From contig NZ_JYLD01000001.1 of assembly GCF_001043025.1 (NCBI RefSeq), positions 62,001-126,000 on the forward strand: a stretch of 64,000 nt of DNA, in the 5' to 3' direction. Below the pieces are notes generated by a model. That model ran no database searches, was not told where the DNA came from, and was given only the letters and a program-made list of their open reading frames with translations. This DNA is from Pseudomonas helleri (GTDB taxonomy: Bacteria > Pseudomonadota > Gammaproteobacteria > Pseudomonadales > Pseudomonadaceae). Position 1 is the first letter of the stretch. Every line of letters starts with the position of its first letter. Position numbers and translations under genes: made by a program. Of this stretch, positions 1-9,832 are shown piece by piece.

Positions 1-306
1 GTAGCCGCCGGGTTTATTGAGCAAGGTCCCGGCTACGGTTTTCAGGGTTTCTACGGTGGTGAAGCCCGGAACCATTTTCTGGCCGCTTTTTTCAGCCGCC
101 AGCTGTGCATTTTGCTGCACCGGGAACAGGTCTGGTTCGCGGCTCCAGTACCAGCCAAGGCCCAGGCACACCACCACATAAATGCCGACCAGCATGGCAA
201 TCGAGCGGCTCAGCAGAATGCTTTTGAAATAGCCACGCGGCTTTGCTTGGGTATCCTTGACCGACTCGCGGGCGCTGTCGCCCTCTCGTTTTTTCCAGTC
301 CAGCAT
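1..306 (-). CDS. DUF2333 family membrane protein (N-terminal 102 residues only)
   Basis: This is the 5' part of a gene that continues past the left edge of the window. It starts at the ATG at 306-304, with an AAGGA-like ribosome site about nine bases upstream. The visible protein begins MLDWKKREGDSAR. It has one clear membrane segment at roughly residues 36-54 (SIAMLVGIYVVVCLGLGWYW), then the stretch LFPVQQNAQLAAEKSGQKM and VETLKTVAGTLLNKPGGY. These match what I remember of the Pseudomonas DUF2333 family, whose function is unknown. The gene is divergent from the diguanylate cyclase gene to its right. The product is probably an inner-membrane protein with a large periplasmic part, but that part is outside the window. 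Confidence 0.8.
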   Translation of the reverse strand, partial: MLDWKKREGDSARESVKDTQAKPRGYFKSILLSRSIAMLVGIYVVVCLGLGWYWSREPDLFPVQQNAQLAAEKSGQKMVPGFTTVETLKTVAGTLLNKPGGY

Positions 307-592
307 GGCTATGTCCTTTCAGATGCTTGATTCAACAGTTCGACCACAACCCTACCTCATCGTGCCTTGTTGCACGATTTTTAATCACGGCTAGGCTAAG
401 TGCCGAAACCGCAAGGCCAGATCGGCCCGGCACTATAAAACATGCGTGCAGCCACGCCTACGCAAGGGCGGCCAATGGCTAATATCGGTGTGGGCGAGTT
501 AATTTCAAGGTAAGACCGGATCAAGCCAACACTAGGTGCTAGCATAGAGCCATCACTCGACCCCAGCATGCCCCTTACCCAGCAGCCAGGAT

Positions 593-2209
593 ATGACCGA
601 GCACGAAGACCTCAGCCACGAACGCCTGAAGCACCACTTCGCCCAGCGCGTTACGCACCAGGCCCGTCAGATTCTTGAAATTTGGCAGCGCATGCAGACT
701 CAGGAATGGTCACCCGCAGGCCTCGCTGAATTCAGCGAAGCCAATCTGCGCCTGCTACGCTTTGCCGAGCGTTTCGACCAACCCGAGCACAGCGAACTGT
801 CACAGGCCACCGACGCGGTGCTGCAACAGGTGGCCGACAATCGCGGCCGACTGAGCAGCCCGTTGATCACCGAACTCAACCGGCTGATGCAACGCTTGTC
901 ACGCACCGGCCTGCGCCACGGCGATCAACTCGGGCACACCGCCCTGCCGCCGCTGCGCAAACCGATCTACATCCTTCTGCAAGACCATGAACGCGCTCAG
1001 CGCCTTAGCACGCAACTGGAGTTTTTTGAACTCAGTGCCGTGGCCTTTGACAGCCCTGGCGCCTTTCGTCAGGCCATGATCGAGCGCCACCCGGCGGCCA
1101 TCGTAATAGAGGTCGATTTCGCTGGCCCCAACCAGGGCCTGGCGTTGGCTGAAGAGGTCCAGGTCGGACTTGAGCAAAAGCTGCCGCTGTTGTTTTTCAG
1201 CCAGCATGAAACCGACACCCCTACCCGCCTGGCCGCCGTGCGCGCCGGGGGGCAAGCGTTTTTGACCGGCACCCTCGAAGTCTCCAGCCTGATGGAGAAG
1301 ATCGAGGTGCTGACCTGCGTGGCGCAGTACGAACCGTATAAAGTGCTGATCATCGACGACTCGCGGGCGCAGGCGTTGCACACCGAACGCCTGCTCAACA
1401 GCGCCGGGATCATCACCCGCACGCTGACCGAGCCGATTCAAACCATGGCCGAGCTGGCGGACTTTCAGCCCGACCTGATCATCCTCGACATGTACATGCC
1501 GACCTGCACCGGCACCGAGCTGGCCAAAGTCATTCGCCACAATGATCGCTACGTCAGCGTGCCGATCATTTACCTGTCGGCCGAAGACGACATGGACAAA
1601 CAGCTCGACGCCATGAGCGAGGGCGGTGATGATTTTTTGACCAAGCCCATCCAGCCACGCCACCTCATCACCACCGTGCGCAATCGCGCCGCCCGGGCCC
1701 GGCATTTAAAAGCGCGCATGGTCCGCGACAGCCTGACCGGGCTGTTTAACCACACGCACATCCTGCAACTGCTCGAAGACTGCACCTTCCGCGCCCGCCG
1801 TGAAAATCGCCCTTTGAGCTTTGCGATGCTCGACCTTGACCACTTCAAACGGGTCAATGACTGCTACGGCCACCCCATGGGCGACCGCGTGATCAAGAGC
1901 CTCGCCCTGTACCTCAAGCAGCGCCTGCGCAAGACCGACTTTATTGGCCGCTATGGCGGTGAAGAGTTTGCGATTGTCATGCCCGACACCGATCAAGAGT
2001 CGGCCTACAACGTGCTCAACATGATTCGCCAGCGTTTTAGCGAAATCCACTACCCGGCCCAGCCAAACGATCTGTGGTGCTCATTCAGTGCAGGCGTGGT
2101 GCAGCTGCACGGCGAGTCCGACAGCCTGAAAATGGCGTCACAGGCCGATGAAGCGCTGTACTTCGCAAAGAACAATGGCCGCAATCAGGTGCAACGCTTC
2201 ACTCGATAA
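593..2209 (+). CDS. gcbA: Response-regulator diguanylate cyclase (GcbA type)
   Basis: A 538-residue cytoplasmic protein that makes the second messenger cyclic di-GMP from GTP. Residues 1-120 are helical and of uncertain fold. Residues 124-240 resemble a degenerate receiver lacking the usual acidic pocket. Residues 249-360 are an intact receiver, with the acidic pair in VLIIDDS and the phospho-acceptor Asp299 in LIILDMYMP. The C-terminal GGDEF domain carries an active GGEEF signature at 455-459. It also keeps the RxxD product-inhibition site (RKTD, 446-449) five residues upstream. The double-receiver layout and the place next to a CtpL-like chemoreceptor fit GcbA (PA4843), known to promote early surface attachment. 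The ATG is preceded by AGGA at an unusually short spacing, so the exact start is less certain than the identity. Confidence 0.85.
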   Translation: MTEHEDLSHERLKHHFAQRVTHQARQILEIWQRMQTQEWSPAGLAEFSEANLRLLRFAERFDQPEHSELSQATDAVLQQVADNRGRLSSPLITELNRLMQRLSRTGLRHGDQLGHTALPPLRKPIYILLQDHERAQRLSTQLEFFELSAVAFDSPGAFRQAMIERHPAAIVIEVDFAGPNQGLALAEEVQVGLEQKLPLLFFSQHETDTPTRLAAVRAGGQAFLTGTLEVSSLMEKIEVLTCVAQYEPYKVLIIDDSRAQALHTERLLNSAGIITRTLTEPIQTMAELADFQPDLIILDMYMPTCTGTELAKVIRHNDRYVSVPIIYLSAEDDMDKQLDAMSEGGDDFLTKPIQPRHLITTVRNRAARARHLKARMVRDSLTGLFNHTHILQLLEDCTFRARRENRPLSFAMLDLDHFKRVNDCYGHPMGDRVIKSLALYLKQRLRKTDFIGRYGGEEFAIVMPDTDQESAYNVLNMIRQRFSEIHYPAQPNDLWCSFSAGVVQLHGESDSLKMASQADEALYFAKNNGRNQVQRFTR

Positions 2210-2316
2210 AGGCTAATCGCCACTATTTATGCCGAGCCAGGCCGGCTCGTCATATCGCTGTAACTTAAATGCAATAACTTCAGCCGCTTCTCACTGCGTA
2301 GTAGGCAGAATCTCTT

Positions 2317-4278
2317 ATGCGTCTGAAGCTGCTAACCAACCTCAACACCCTGTTGCTGGTCGCCGTGTGCCTCGCGCTGGGCGCTACTTTATGGTGGTCG
2401 CAACAGGCGCTGGAGCGCCCGTACCTGTTGATGGAGCGCTACTTGAGCCTGTCGCAGCACTTTCAAAACCAGGTCGCCCGCAACATTGAAGACTACCTGG
2501 CCAGCGGCGATGCGGTGCGCCTGAGCGAAGCCAACAGCGCCCTGGAGACACTCCAAAGCCAGCTTGCCCCGCTGCCACCGGCGCTGGCCGAGACCGTGCG
2601 ACCCAGCCTTGAGAACCTGAATAGCTTCAGTAATACCGAACTGCTGGCAGCGGGCAAACTGGCCGGCGACCCACAAGCCTTGTTGCTGCAAGCCGAGCGC
2701 GAACTGGCCGCCAACCTCGAACAACTCAGCCAATACGCCAGCGAAGCCAACACCCCTGAAGCCCCGCATTATTTAGCGCCGCTGATGACCGCCTCGCTGC
2801 ACCTGGCCAAGCTGTCATTGAACCGCGACAAACTGGTCAGCAGCGGGCGCAGTGAATTGGCCGGTGACGTAGAGCGCGAACTGGCCAGCATCCAGGCCCA
2901 GGCACAGCAAATCGACGCCCTGCCCCTGCTCGGCGTCAGCAGCAAAAGCACTTCGGGCAATGACGACTTCGCCGCAATGATGGGCCTCGAAGCCAATCAG
3001 AGCACCCAGACCGAAGATGCCGGGGTCAACCTCAAGCGGGAGCTGAACAACCTGCTGAGCCGCTACCCGGCCGAGCTTAAACGCACCCAGACGCAGATCG
3101 AACAACGCACCCAACTGAGTACCACCACGCACCGCAAGCTGGACGCGGTGCAACACGCCATTGCCGAGCTGGAGCCGGTGGTCCGCGCCCAGCACGGGCA
3201 GATTCAAGACGAAGTACGGCTCATGCAAGGCCTGATGATTGGCCTGATCCTGCTGATTGCGCTGTTGATCGACACCCTGCAACGCAAGCTGGCGCGGGTG
3301 CTGACCTATCTGGCGCCAATGCTCTCGACCTGGGCCGAAGGCGACTTCAGCCGCGACATTCAATTGGGCAAAACCAACCGCGAACTGCATGACATCGAGG
3401 CTTCACTGAATCGCCTGCGGGCTTATCTGGTGAACCTGGTGGGCACCATCCGCCTGAACGCCGAGCAAGTCGCGGGCAGCAGCCAGACCCTGGCGCAACT
3501 GAGCACCGATTTGCACGGCGGCGCCGAGCGTCAGGCCGGTGACACCGCGCAAATTCGCGACGCCCTGGGTGAACTGGAAGCGACTATTTCCCAAGTAGCC
3601 GGCGATGCCAGCCAGGCCGCAAACGCCAGCCGCAGTGCCGGTGCCGCCGTGACGCAAGGGCAATTAGTGATCGGGCAAAGCCTCACCGGCCTTCACGCAC
3701 TGGTAGGCGAAGTGCAAGGCAACGCGCAGACGGTCGAGCGCCTGGCTGAAGAGTCAGCGACCATTGGCGGCGTCCTCACGGTGATTCGCTCTATCGCTGA
3801 CCAGACCAACCTGCTGGCACTCAACGCCGCCATTGAAGCCGCCCGTGCGGGCGAAATGGGCCGTGGCTTTGCCGTGGTCGCCGAAGAAGTCCGCTCCCTG
3901 GCACAACGCACCGCAGGCGCGACCAACGAAATCCAGAACCTGATTGCCGGGCTGCAACTGGCGGCGCGCCAATCGGTTGAAGGGATGCGCGCGCAGGTGG
4001 AGCATGCCAAAGCCACCGCACAACAGGCCCAGGACGCCGATGGCGCACTGGATGAAATTGTCGGCGCCATTACCACCATCTCCGACACGGCGGTGCGTAT
4101 CGCCGACGTCACTGCGCAACAAAGCGGCGCTGTGAGTGAGATCCGCGATCACAGTGAGCGCATCCATTTATTAGGCGACGACAACTTGCAACGCATCGGT
4201 ATTGCCCGCAATCAAAGCCAGCAACTGTTGCAACTTGGGAGCGAACTTAATACCGCGGTGCAAGCCTTTCGGGTATGA
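2317..4278 (+). CDS. Methyl-accepting chemotaxis protein, CtpL-like
   Basis: A 653-residue chemoreceptor. A first membrane segment (about residues 10-29) and a second (about 303-321, [17 protein letters not shown]) enclose a periplasmic ligand domain of about 270 residues that is mostly alpha-helical. A HAMP linker follows, then a cytoplasmic signalling domain. The highly conserved hairpin tip is visible around residues 490-527 ([19 protein letters not shown], then [15 protein letters not shown]). The protein would control the CheA kinase and so the flagellar motor. The size of the ligand domain and the position between a GcbA-type gene and dsbD match P. aeruginosa CtpL (PA4844), a receptor for inorganic phosphate with a helical bimodular sensor. 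The ligand here is inferred from that resemblance only. The gene starts 107 bases after the cyclase gene ends, and the two may be co-transcribed. Confidence 0.85.
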   Translation: MRLKLLTNLNTLLLVAVCLALGATLWWSQQALERPYLLMERYLSLSQHFQNQVARNIEDYLASGDAVRLSEANSALETLQSQLAPLPPALAETVRPSLENLNSFSNTELLAAGKLAGDPQALLLQAERELAANLEQLSQYASEANTPEAPHYLAPLMTASLHLAKLSLNRDKLVSSGRSELAGDVERELASIQAQAQQIDALPLLGVSSKSTSGNDDFAAMMGLEANQSTQTEDAGVNLKRELNNLLSRYPAELKRTQTQIEQRTQLSTTTHRKLDAVQHAIAELEPVVRAQHGQIQDEVRLMQGLMIGLILLIALLIDTLQRKLARVLTYLAPMLSTWAEGDFSRDIQLGKTNRELHDIEASLNRLRAYLVNLVGTIRLNAEQVAGSSQTLAQLSTDLHGGAERQAGDTAQIRDALGELEATISQVAGDASQAANASRSAGAAVTQGQLVIGQSLTGLHALVGEVQGNAQTVERLAEESATIGGVLTVIRSIADQTNLLALNAAIEAARAGEMGRGFAVVAEEVRSLAQRTAGATNEIQNLIAGLQLAARQSVEGMRAQVEHAKATAQQAQDADGALDEIVGAITTISDTAVRIADVTAQQSGAVSEIRDHSERIHLLGDDNLQRIGIARNQSQQLLQLGSELNTAVQAFRV

Positions 4279-4407
4279 ATCAACCCTGAAGACGGTGTAC
4301 CTGTTACTTCTGACAGTATCTATTGCTGTCAGGAGTGATATTAAATTGATGTTGTATTAGGCAGCGCTTAAACAGGCTGTTTCCTGTACGACATCAACAG
4401 GTGCGCC

Positions 4408-4929
4408 ATGAGACAAACCATTCTTCTAGTGTTTGCTCTGTATTTGCCGCTCAGTGAAAGCGCAACGCTGCACATTGAAAACCAGTCGCGCTATATAGCC
4501 GTCATTATTGACTATCCTGCCGGTTACCCCTGCGCGCCTGACCGCCAGAACATGCGGCCGTGCCTGATTCTGCCGCTTGCGGCCACCTCGTATGAACTGC
4601 CTGAGGCTGAAGCCTTGAGCGCTGTACTGCGTTTTATTTCACTGCCGGCGACTTCTAACGTGGCGCTCGGTGATTTAAAAAAACATGCCTTTAAAAGTAC
4701 CGGCGACTTCACCTATCAGCCGTTGGGGGCGTTGAAGTATGAACAAGTGAAATGCGAACTACCCATGGAAGAAGGCATCAGCATTACTATCATTTTGGTT
4801 GGCGTCATGGATAAAGCCTGTGAAAAAGGCACCGACCGACGTCTTTCATGGGTCTATAAACGCAATGACGTTGACTTGAAATTCATCATCAAAGACCTCC
4901 CGGCCAAACCCCACCCCCGCCCCCTGTAG
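4408..4929 (+). CDS. Small secreted protein of unknown function
   Basis: A 173-residue protein I do not recognise. It starts at an ATG with AGGTG five bases upstream. It has a plausible Sec signal peptide (MRQTILLVFALYLPLSESA) with cleavage after Ser-Glu-Ser-Ala. The mature part has four cysteines (YPCAPD, RPCLIL, VKCELP, KACEKG), enough for two disulfides, so a periplasmic location is likely. It sits directly upstream of the disulfide-reductase gene dsbD, but nothing beyond the cysteines links the two. The last codons read HPRPL, and the stop codon TAG lies inside a REP element that begins in the final sense codon. The tail was therefore probably reshaped when the repeat arrived. Confidence 0.6.
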   Translation: MRQTILLVFALYLPLSESATLHIENQSRYIAVIIDYPAGYPCAPDRQNMRPCLILPLAATSYELPEAEALSAVLRFISLPATSNVALGDLKKHAFKSTGDFTYQPLGALKYEQVKCELPMEEGISITIILVGVMDKACEKGTDRRLSWVYKRNDVDLKFIIKDLPAKPHPRPL

Positions 4930-4971
4930 GAGCGAGCTTGCCTCGCGATCTTTTGATCTTGATGATCAAAA
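4925..4971. repeat. Single REP half-element with terminal hairpin
   Basis: TGTAGGAGCGAGC at 4925 continues into the same arm (TTGCCTCGCGATC) seen in the five 68-69-bp REPINs farther right, but there is no second arm. Instead a small hairpin follows, TTTTGATC, TTGAT, GATCAAAA (4951-4971), which ends in an A-rich/T-rich stem and may act as a weak terminator. The stop codon of the upstream gene is bases 3-5 of the repeat. Confidence 0.75.
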
Positions 4972-5040
4972 AGCCCCCACCTTCACGATTCGCCAGCTCA
5001 CTCCGTTATCATGCCCGCACGTTTTATCAGCGAGATTCTT

Positions 5041-6819
5041 ATGCGCCGCCTGCTCTTTGTTCTCTGCCTGCTGTTTACCCTGCCGGTCATGGCCACGGGC
5101 CTGCTGGACGCGCGCCCCAGCGCAACCTTGGGGGCGATCAATAACAGTGCCGATTTTTTGCCGGTGCGCGAAGCCTTCAAGCTGAACCTGATCGACAGCA
5201 GCCCCGATACGATCAAACTGCGCTTTGTGCCGACCGAAGGGTATTACCTCTACCGCCATCGCTTTGCCTTCAAAACCGAGCCGGCTGACATCGCGCTGGG
5301 CACACCGCAATTGCCCGCAGGCGAGCAAAAACACGATGAGTACTTTGGCGACGTGGAGGTCTATCACGGCATTCTCGATGTCGACATCCCGCGCCCGGCC
5401 AACGATCAACGCCCGTTTACCCTGGTGGTCAGCTACCAGGGCTGCGCCGACAAGGGGTTGTGCTACCCGCCTGAAACCGAACGCCTGAGCATTGAGGGCA
5501 CACCGGGGCCAACGGCCACTGAAAGCACGAATGCGCCCGCAACGTCGTGGAACTGGCGCGATCTGGCGCTGTTTTTCCTCGCCGGGCTGGGCCTGACCTT
5601 CACCCCTTGCGTGCTGCCCATGCTGCCGATTTTGTCGGGCGTGGTGTTGCGCGGCCAGGTTGGCGGGCTGCGTGGCTTTAGTCTGTCGCTGGCTTATGTG
5701 CTGCCGATGGCGGCCTGTTTTGCGCTGTTGGGCGCTTTGATGGGGATGTTCGGCGCACAGTTGAATTTGCAGGCGCGCTTGCAATCGGTGTGGGTGCTGG
5801 TGCCCTTTGCGCTGTTCTTCGGGGTTTTTGCCCTGGCGATGTTTGGGGTGTTCGAACTCAAGTTGCCGCAGGCCATCAGCAACCGTCTGGACCGCGTCGC
5901 CAATCGCACCCAGGGCGGTTCGCTGTGGGGCGCTGCGGTGCTGGGCGTGGTCTCTAGCCTGCTGGTGTCGCCGTGCGTTTCGGCCCCGCTGGCCGGGGCC
6001 TTGCTGTATATCAGCGCCAGCGGCGATGCGCTGGGCGGCGGCTTGAAGCTGTTCGCCCTCGGCCTGGGCATGGGCGCCCCCCTGTTGTTGGTGGCCACTG
6101 GCGGCGCGGCCTGGCTGCCGAAAAGCGGGCCATGGCTGGTCACAGTGAAAAACGCCATCGGCGTGCTGCTGCTGGGTCTGGCGATCGGCTTGCTTAGCCG
6201 GGTACTGCCCGGCCCGCTGACGTTACTGTTGATCGGTGTACTGGCGGCCGGTGTGAGTCTGTTTCTCGGCACCCTCGAGTTCATCTACAAAGCCCCGCGC
6301 CAACGTTTGGCGCAACTGCTCGGGCTGTTTCTGCTGGTGTATGCGCTGGCCTGCTGGTTCGGCGCATTAAGCGGTCACAGTGATCCGTTCAACCCTCTGG
6401 GCCCTGCAACCACGAGCAACGCCAGCATCACCGGCGCACCGCAAGCCGCGGGAGACTGGCAAACCATCAGCACCAAAGCCCAGCTCGACAGCGTACTGGT
6501 CGAGGCCAAGGCGGCTGGCCAGCCGCTGTTGCTGGACTGGTATGCCGACTGGTGCATCAGTTGCAAAGTGCTTGAGCATGAAGTGCTGAACAACCCGCGT
6601 GTGCTGGACCTGCTCAAGGGTTATCGGCTGGTGCGCTTCGACATGACCGCCAGCAATGCCGAGCAGCGTGCCCTGCTCGATCACTACCAATTGTTCGGCC
6701 CACCGGCGCTGATGTTCTTCGGCAAAAATGGCCAGGAAAAAAGTGACCAACGGGTCATTGGCGAGATCAATGCAGCGGACTTCGCCGAACGTGTCGCGAA
6801 CGCGAATGACCAGATCTAG
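5041..6819 (+). CDS. dsbD: Thiol:disulfide interchange protein DsbD
   Basis: A 592-residue inner-membrane protein that carries electrons from cytoplasmic thioredoxin to periplasmic DsbC/DsbG and CcmG-type partners. All three redox modules are visible. After a signal peptide (residues 1-19), the periplasmic alpha domain has Cys135 and Cys141 (GCADKGLCYPP). The central multi-spanning beta domain has Cys190 in FTPCVLPMLP and Cys312 in VSPCVSAPL. The C-terminal thioredoxin-fold gamma domain has the active pair Cys505/Cys508 in DWCISCK. I chose the ATG at 5041 because it leads straight into the signal peptide; an in-frame ATG at 5011 would add ten residues (MPARFISEIL) ahead of it. Length and cysteine pattern are normal for the family, so the protein should be functional. 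Confidence 0.95.
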   Translation: MRRLLFVLCLLFTLPVMATGLLDARPSATLGAINNSADFLPVREAFKLNLIDSSPDTIKLRFVPTEGYYLYRHRFAFKTEPADIALGTPQLPAGEQKHDEYFGDVEVYHGILDVDIPRPANDQRPFTLVVSYQGCADKGLCYPPETERLSIEGTPGPTATESTNAPATSWNWRDLALFFLAGLGLTFTPCVLPMLPILSGVVLRGQVGGLRGFSLSLAYVLPMAACFALLGALMGMFGAQLNLQARLQSVWVLVPFALFFGVFALAMFGVFELKLPQAISNRLDRVANRTQGGSLWGAAVLGVVSSLLVSPCVSAPLAGALLYISASGDALGGGLKLFALGLGMGAPLLLVATGGAAWLPKSGPWLVTVKNAIGVLLLGLAIGLLSRVLPGPLTLLLIGVLAAGVSLFLGTLEFIYKAPRQRLAQLLGLFLLVYALACWFGALSGHSDPFNPLGPATTSNASITGAPQAAGDWQTISTKAQLDSVLVEAKAAGQPLLLDWYADWCISCKVLEHEVLNNPRVLDLLKGYRLVRFDMTASNAEQRALLDHYQLFGPPALMFFGKNGQEKSDQRVIGEINAADFAERVANANDQI

Positions 6820-6949
6820 AGCCTTGGTCACAAACTTTTCGCGAACATCGGTCATCGTGCTGGCTTTTGTACACAACTGGACACTGATTCAGCTTTTCGG
6901 CATAGTCGCCCGGCACTGATCACTGCGCACACATTACAAGGAACAGCAG

Positions 6950-7405
6950 ATGGCGACTTTTCTGGTTCTGCACGGCCCCAACCTGAACCTGCTAGGCACC
7001 CGCGAACCGGGCGTTTACGGCGCGACTACCCTGGCGCAAATCAATCAGGATCTGGAGCAGCGGGCACGCGACGCCGGTCACCATTTGCTCTACCTGCAAA
7101 GTAATGCCGAGTATGAATTGATCGACCGGATTCATGCGGCCCGCGATGAAGGGGTGGATTTCATCTTGATCAATCCGGCTGCTTTTACCCACACCAGCGT
7201 GGCATTACGTGACGCGCTGCTGGCGGTGAGCATCCCATTCATCGAAGTGCATTTGTCTAACGTGCACAAACGCGAACCTTTCCGCCATCACTCCTACTTC
7301 TCCGACGTTGCGGTAGGTGTGATCTGCGGCCTTGGCGCCAGCGGTTATCGACTGGCCTTGGAGGCCGCCCTGGAACAGCTTGAACTACAAGCTAAACGCC
7401 CCTGA
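6950..7405 (+). CDS. aroQ: 3-dehydroquinate dehydratase, type II
   Basis: A 151-residue cytoplasmic enzyme that dehydrates 3-dehydroquinate to 3-dehydroshikimate, step three of the shikimate pathway. Type II features are all present: [21 protein letters not shown] at the N-terminus (with the catalytic arginine and tyrosine), [17 protein letters not shown] in the middle, and [20 protein letters not shown] carrying the catalytic histidine. The length is typical of the dodecameric type II enzymes. A good AAGGA ribosome site lies seven bases before the ATG. It is followed after 25 bases by accB and accC, the usual aroQ-accB-accC arrangement in Pseudomonas. The roughly 130 bases after dsbD probably hold the operon promoter. 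Confidence 0.97.
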   Translation: MATFLVLHGPNLNLLGTREPGVYGATTLAQINQDLEQRARDAGHHLLYLQSNAEYELIDRIHAARDEGVDFILINPAAFTHTSVALRDALLAVSIPFIEVHLSNVHKREPFRHHSYFSDVAVGVICGLGASGYRLALEAALEQLELQAKRP

Positions 7406-7430
7406 CCCACCCATTGGGAGTTGACGATTC

Positions 7431-7892
7431 ATGGATATCCGTAAAGTCAAGAAACTGATCGAACTGCTGGAAGAGTCCGGCATCGACGAGCTGGAAATTA
7501 AAGAAGGCGAAGAGTCCGTACGCATCAGCCGCCACAGCAAAACCCCAGCTCAACAGTTCTACGCACCAGCACCAATGCAACAAGCTCCGGCTGCTGCGCC
7601 AGTGGCTGTTGCGCCGGTTGCCACCGTGACTGAAGCACCTGCTGCTCCAAAACTGAACGGTTTTGTGGTCAAGTCGCCAATGGTCGGCACTTTCTACCGC
7701 ACACCAGCGCCAACTTCGCCAGCCTTCGTAGAAGTGGGCCAGAGCGTTAAAGTCGGCGACACCATTTGCATCGTTGAAGCGATGAAAATGATGAACCACA
7801 TCACCGCTGAAAAAGCCGGTGTCATTGAATCCATCCTGGTAGAAAACGGTCAGCCGGTTGAGTTCGACCAACCGCTGTTCACCATCGTTTGA
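7431..7892 (+). CDS. accB: Biotin carboxyl carrier protein of acetyl-CoA carboxylase
   Basis: A 153-residue carrier that shuttles carboxyl groups between biotin carboxylase (AccC) and the carboxyltransferase in the first step of fatty-acid synthesis. The N-terminal helical part is followed by an Ala/Pro-rich flexible linker (about residues 43-73), then the C-terminal lipoyl/biotinyl domain. Lys119 in the EAMKM signature is the biotinylation site. The family's protruding thumb is seen as [14 protein letters not shown]. It lies 17 bases upstream of accC, and the two are almost certainly co-translated from one mRNA. Confidence 0.97.
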   Translation: MDIRKVKKLIELLEESGIDELEIKEGEESVRISRHSKTPAQQFYAPAPMQQAPAAAPVAVAPVATVTEAPAAPKLNGFVVKSPMVGTFYRTPAPTSPAFVEVGQSVKVGDTICIVEAMKMMNHITAEKAGVIESILVENGQPVEFDQPLFTIV

Positions 7893-7909
7893 ACCACGGG
7901 GAGCCAACG

Positions 7910-9268
7910 ATGTTGAAGCCTCAGAAGCTGGAAAAAGTCCTGATCGCCAACCGCGGCGAGATCGCCTTGCGCATCCTGCGGGCGTGCAAGGAACTGGGCA
8001 TCAAGACCGTCGCGGTGTACTCCACTGCCGACAAGGAACTGATGCACCTGGGTCTGGCAGACGAAACCGTCTGCATTGGTCCGGCACCAGCCAACCTGTC
8101 TTATCTGCACATCCCGGCGATCATCGCGGCAGCCGAAGTGACGGGAGCCACGGCGATTCACCCGGGCTACGGCTTCTTGGCTGAAAACGCCGATTTCGCC
8201 GAACAAGTCGAGAAATCCGGCTTTGCCTTCATCGGCCCGAAAGCAGACACCATTCGCCTGATGGGCGACAAGGTATCGGCCAAGCACGCCATGATCGCGG
8301 CGGGCGTACCGACTGTTCCAGGCTCTGACGGCCCGCTGCCGGAAGACCCTGAAACCGCACTGCGCATTGGCCATGAAGTCGGCTACCCGGTGATCATCAA
8401 AGCCGCTGGCGGCGGTGGTGGTCGTGGCATGCGCGTTGTGCACCGTGAAGAAGACCTGATCGAAGCCGCCAAGCAGACCCGCGAAGAAGCCGGCGCCTGG
8501 TTCAGCAACCCGATGGTCTACCTGGAAAAATACCTGACCAACCCACGTCACGTGGAAGTCCAGGTTATTTCCGACGGCCAGGGTAACGCGATCCACCTGG
8601 GCGACCGCGATTGCTCGCTGCAACGTCGTCACCAAAAGGTTCTGGAAGAAGCGCCAGCACCGGGCATCGACGAGAAGGCTCGCCAGGAAGTTCTGGCACG
8701 CTGCGTTCAGGCATGCGTTGACATCAACTACCGTGGTGCGGGTACTTTCGAGTTCCTGTACGAAAATGGTCGCTTCTACTTCATCGAGATGAACACTCGT
8801 GTGCAAGTAGAGCACCCGGTGTCCGAAATGGTCACCGGCATCGACATCGTTAAAGAGATGTTGAGCATTGCGGCAGGCAACAAGCTGTCCTTCACCCAGG
8901 CTGACGTGAACATTCACGGTCACTCGCTGGAATGCCGGATCAACGCTGAAGACCCGGCAACGTTCATGCCGAGCCCAGGCATGGTCAAGCACTTCCACGC
9001 ACCGGGCGGCAACGGCGTTCGCGTCGATTCGCACCTGTACAGCGGCTACAAGGTTCCGGCCAACTACGACTCCCTGATCGGCAAGCTGATCACTTGGGGG
9101 GCGACGCGTGACGAAGCCATGGCTCGCATGCGTAACGCGCTGGACGAAATCGTGGTCGACGGGATCAAAACCAACATCCCGCTGCACCGCGACCTGGTGA
9201 ATGACGAAGGCTTCTGCGAAGGCGGCGTCAACATTCACTACCTGGAACACAAACTGGCTAACAAGTAA
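7910..9268 (+). CDS. accC: Biotin carboxylase subunit of acetyl-CoA carboxylase
   Basis: A 452-residue ATP-grasp enzyme that carboxylates the biotin on AccB using bicarbonate and ATP. The start at 7910 ([20 protein letters not shown]) is chosen because GGGAG lies upstream at good spacing and the next residues are the conserved biotin-carboxylase N-terminus; an in-frame ATG at 7889 has no such support. Visible motifs are the glycine-rich nucleotide lid [29 protein letters not shown], and the metal and substrate site [26 protein letters not shown]. Length agrees with the E. coli enzyme (about 450). A strong terminator follows, so transcription of the operon likely ends here rather than running into prmA. 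Confidence 0.97.
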   Translation: MLKPQKLEKVLIANRGEIALRILRACKELGIKTVAVYSTADKELMHLGLADETVCIGPAPANLSYLHIPAIIAAAEVTGATAIHPGYGFLAENADFAEQVEKSGFAFIGPKADTIRLMGDKVSAKHAMIAAGVPTVPGSDGPLPEDPETALRIGHEVGYPVIIKAAGGGGGRGMRVVHREEDLIEAAKQTREEAGAWFSNPMVYLEKYLTNPRHVEVQVISDGQGNAIHLGDRDCSLQRRHQKVLEEAPAPGIDEKARQEVLARCVQACVDINYRGAGTFEFLYENGRFYFIEMNTRVQVEHPVSEMVTGIDIVKEMLSIAAGNKLSFTQADVNIHGHSLECRINAEDPATFMPSPGMVKHFHAPGGNGVRVDSHLYSGYKVPANYDSLIGKLITWGATRDEAMARMRNALDEIVVDGIKTNIPLHRDLVNDEGFCEGGVNIHYLEHKLANK

Positions 9269-9282
9269 GTTTGTATCCTGCT

Positions 9283-9320
9283 CAACAAAGCCGCTTTCGA
9301 GCGGCTTTGTTGTGTCCGGG
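9283..9320 (+). terminator. Rho-independent terminator after accC
   Basis: A perfect 12-bp stem: CAACAAAGCCGC (9283-9294), loop TTTCGA, GCGGCTTTGTTG (9301-9312). The 3' arm itself is T-rich and is followed by TGTCC. It marks the end of the aroQ-accBC unit and the left border of the inserted minus-strand cassette. Confidence 0.85.
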
Positions 9321-9388
9321 GTGCCAGTTTTTTGGGTGCCTACTAAATTGATTCAGGCCGGGTAGAAACGATGGGGGCGTCATGGCTG

Positions 9389-9832
9389 TCATGGCTTGCC
9401 CCTGGTTTTGCCGGGGTTATCGCCTGTGCAATCCGGGAGGTTGGAGGCGATGATGATCATACCGGCCATCACGTAGCCAGAACCCTCACCCCAACTAAGC
9501 CCGCCTCCCGCTGACTCCAGATCATAGACGTTGGTTTCTGAAATCAACTCGCCACTGCGATTATCGAAAAGACGATAAAAACCTGGATAACCCCACCAGG
9601 GAAACCACGCAGGGGAATTAACGCCATTAACATCAGGCTCACGATGAAAGATATTCGGAAGAACCCAATAGGGCTTGAAACTCTGGACTCGATAACAGCC
9701 ATCGGGGCTGACGCTATCGGTAGCCAGTCGAGTAGCCCATCCTCTTTCCCACCAGCTCGAAGCGGTCCATAACCCGCCCGCAATGGTGATATAGGCTACG
9801 AAAAAGGCGATGCGTCGCGAATTGGGCTTCAT
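9389..9832 (-). CDS. Small membrane-anchored protein, second of two paralogues (putative immunity protein)
   Basis: A 147-residue protein starting MKPNSRRIAFFVAYITIAGG, with one N-terminal membrane segment (about residues 8-24) and the rest probably periplasmic. The start is set by TGAGGCG upstream and by the ATGA overlap with the preceding gene. It is clearly a duplicate of its neighbour: both have SRRIAFF, GCYRVQSFKPYWVLPNIFH (one or two changes), WFPWWGYPGF, a Gly/Ser-rich SWGEGSG-like block and NLPDC. The two mature cysteines (GCYRV and PDC) are conserved in both. As the last gene of a PAAR and DUF6402 operon it sits where an immunity gene would be expected. The sequence resembles what I recall of the DUF6201 family, but I cannot verify that. 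Function is inferred from context only. Confidence 0.6.
   Translation of the reverse strand: MKPNSRRIAFFVAYITIAGGLWTASSWWERGWATRLATDSVSPDGCYRVQSFKPYWVLPNIFHREPDVNGVNSPAWFPWWGYPGFYRLFDNRSGELISETNVYDLESAGGGLSWGEGSGYVMAGMIIIASNLPDCTGDNPGKTRGKP

Noticed and set aside
899..1705. Long minus-strand reading frame opposite the diguanylate cyclase gene
   Set aside because: It is antisense to well-conserved receiver and GGDEF coding sequence and has low-complexity, Val/Gly/His/Gln-rich content typical of frame shadows in GC-rich DNA.
5011..5040. Earlier ATG as the dsbD start
   Set aside because: It would add ten residues ahead of a complete signal peptide and is not supported by a better ribosome site.
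7850..9250. 466-codon minus-strand frame opposite accC
   Set aside because: accC on the other strand is complete and conserved; the antisense product has no recognisable domain.
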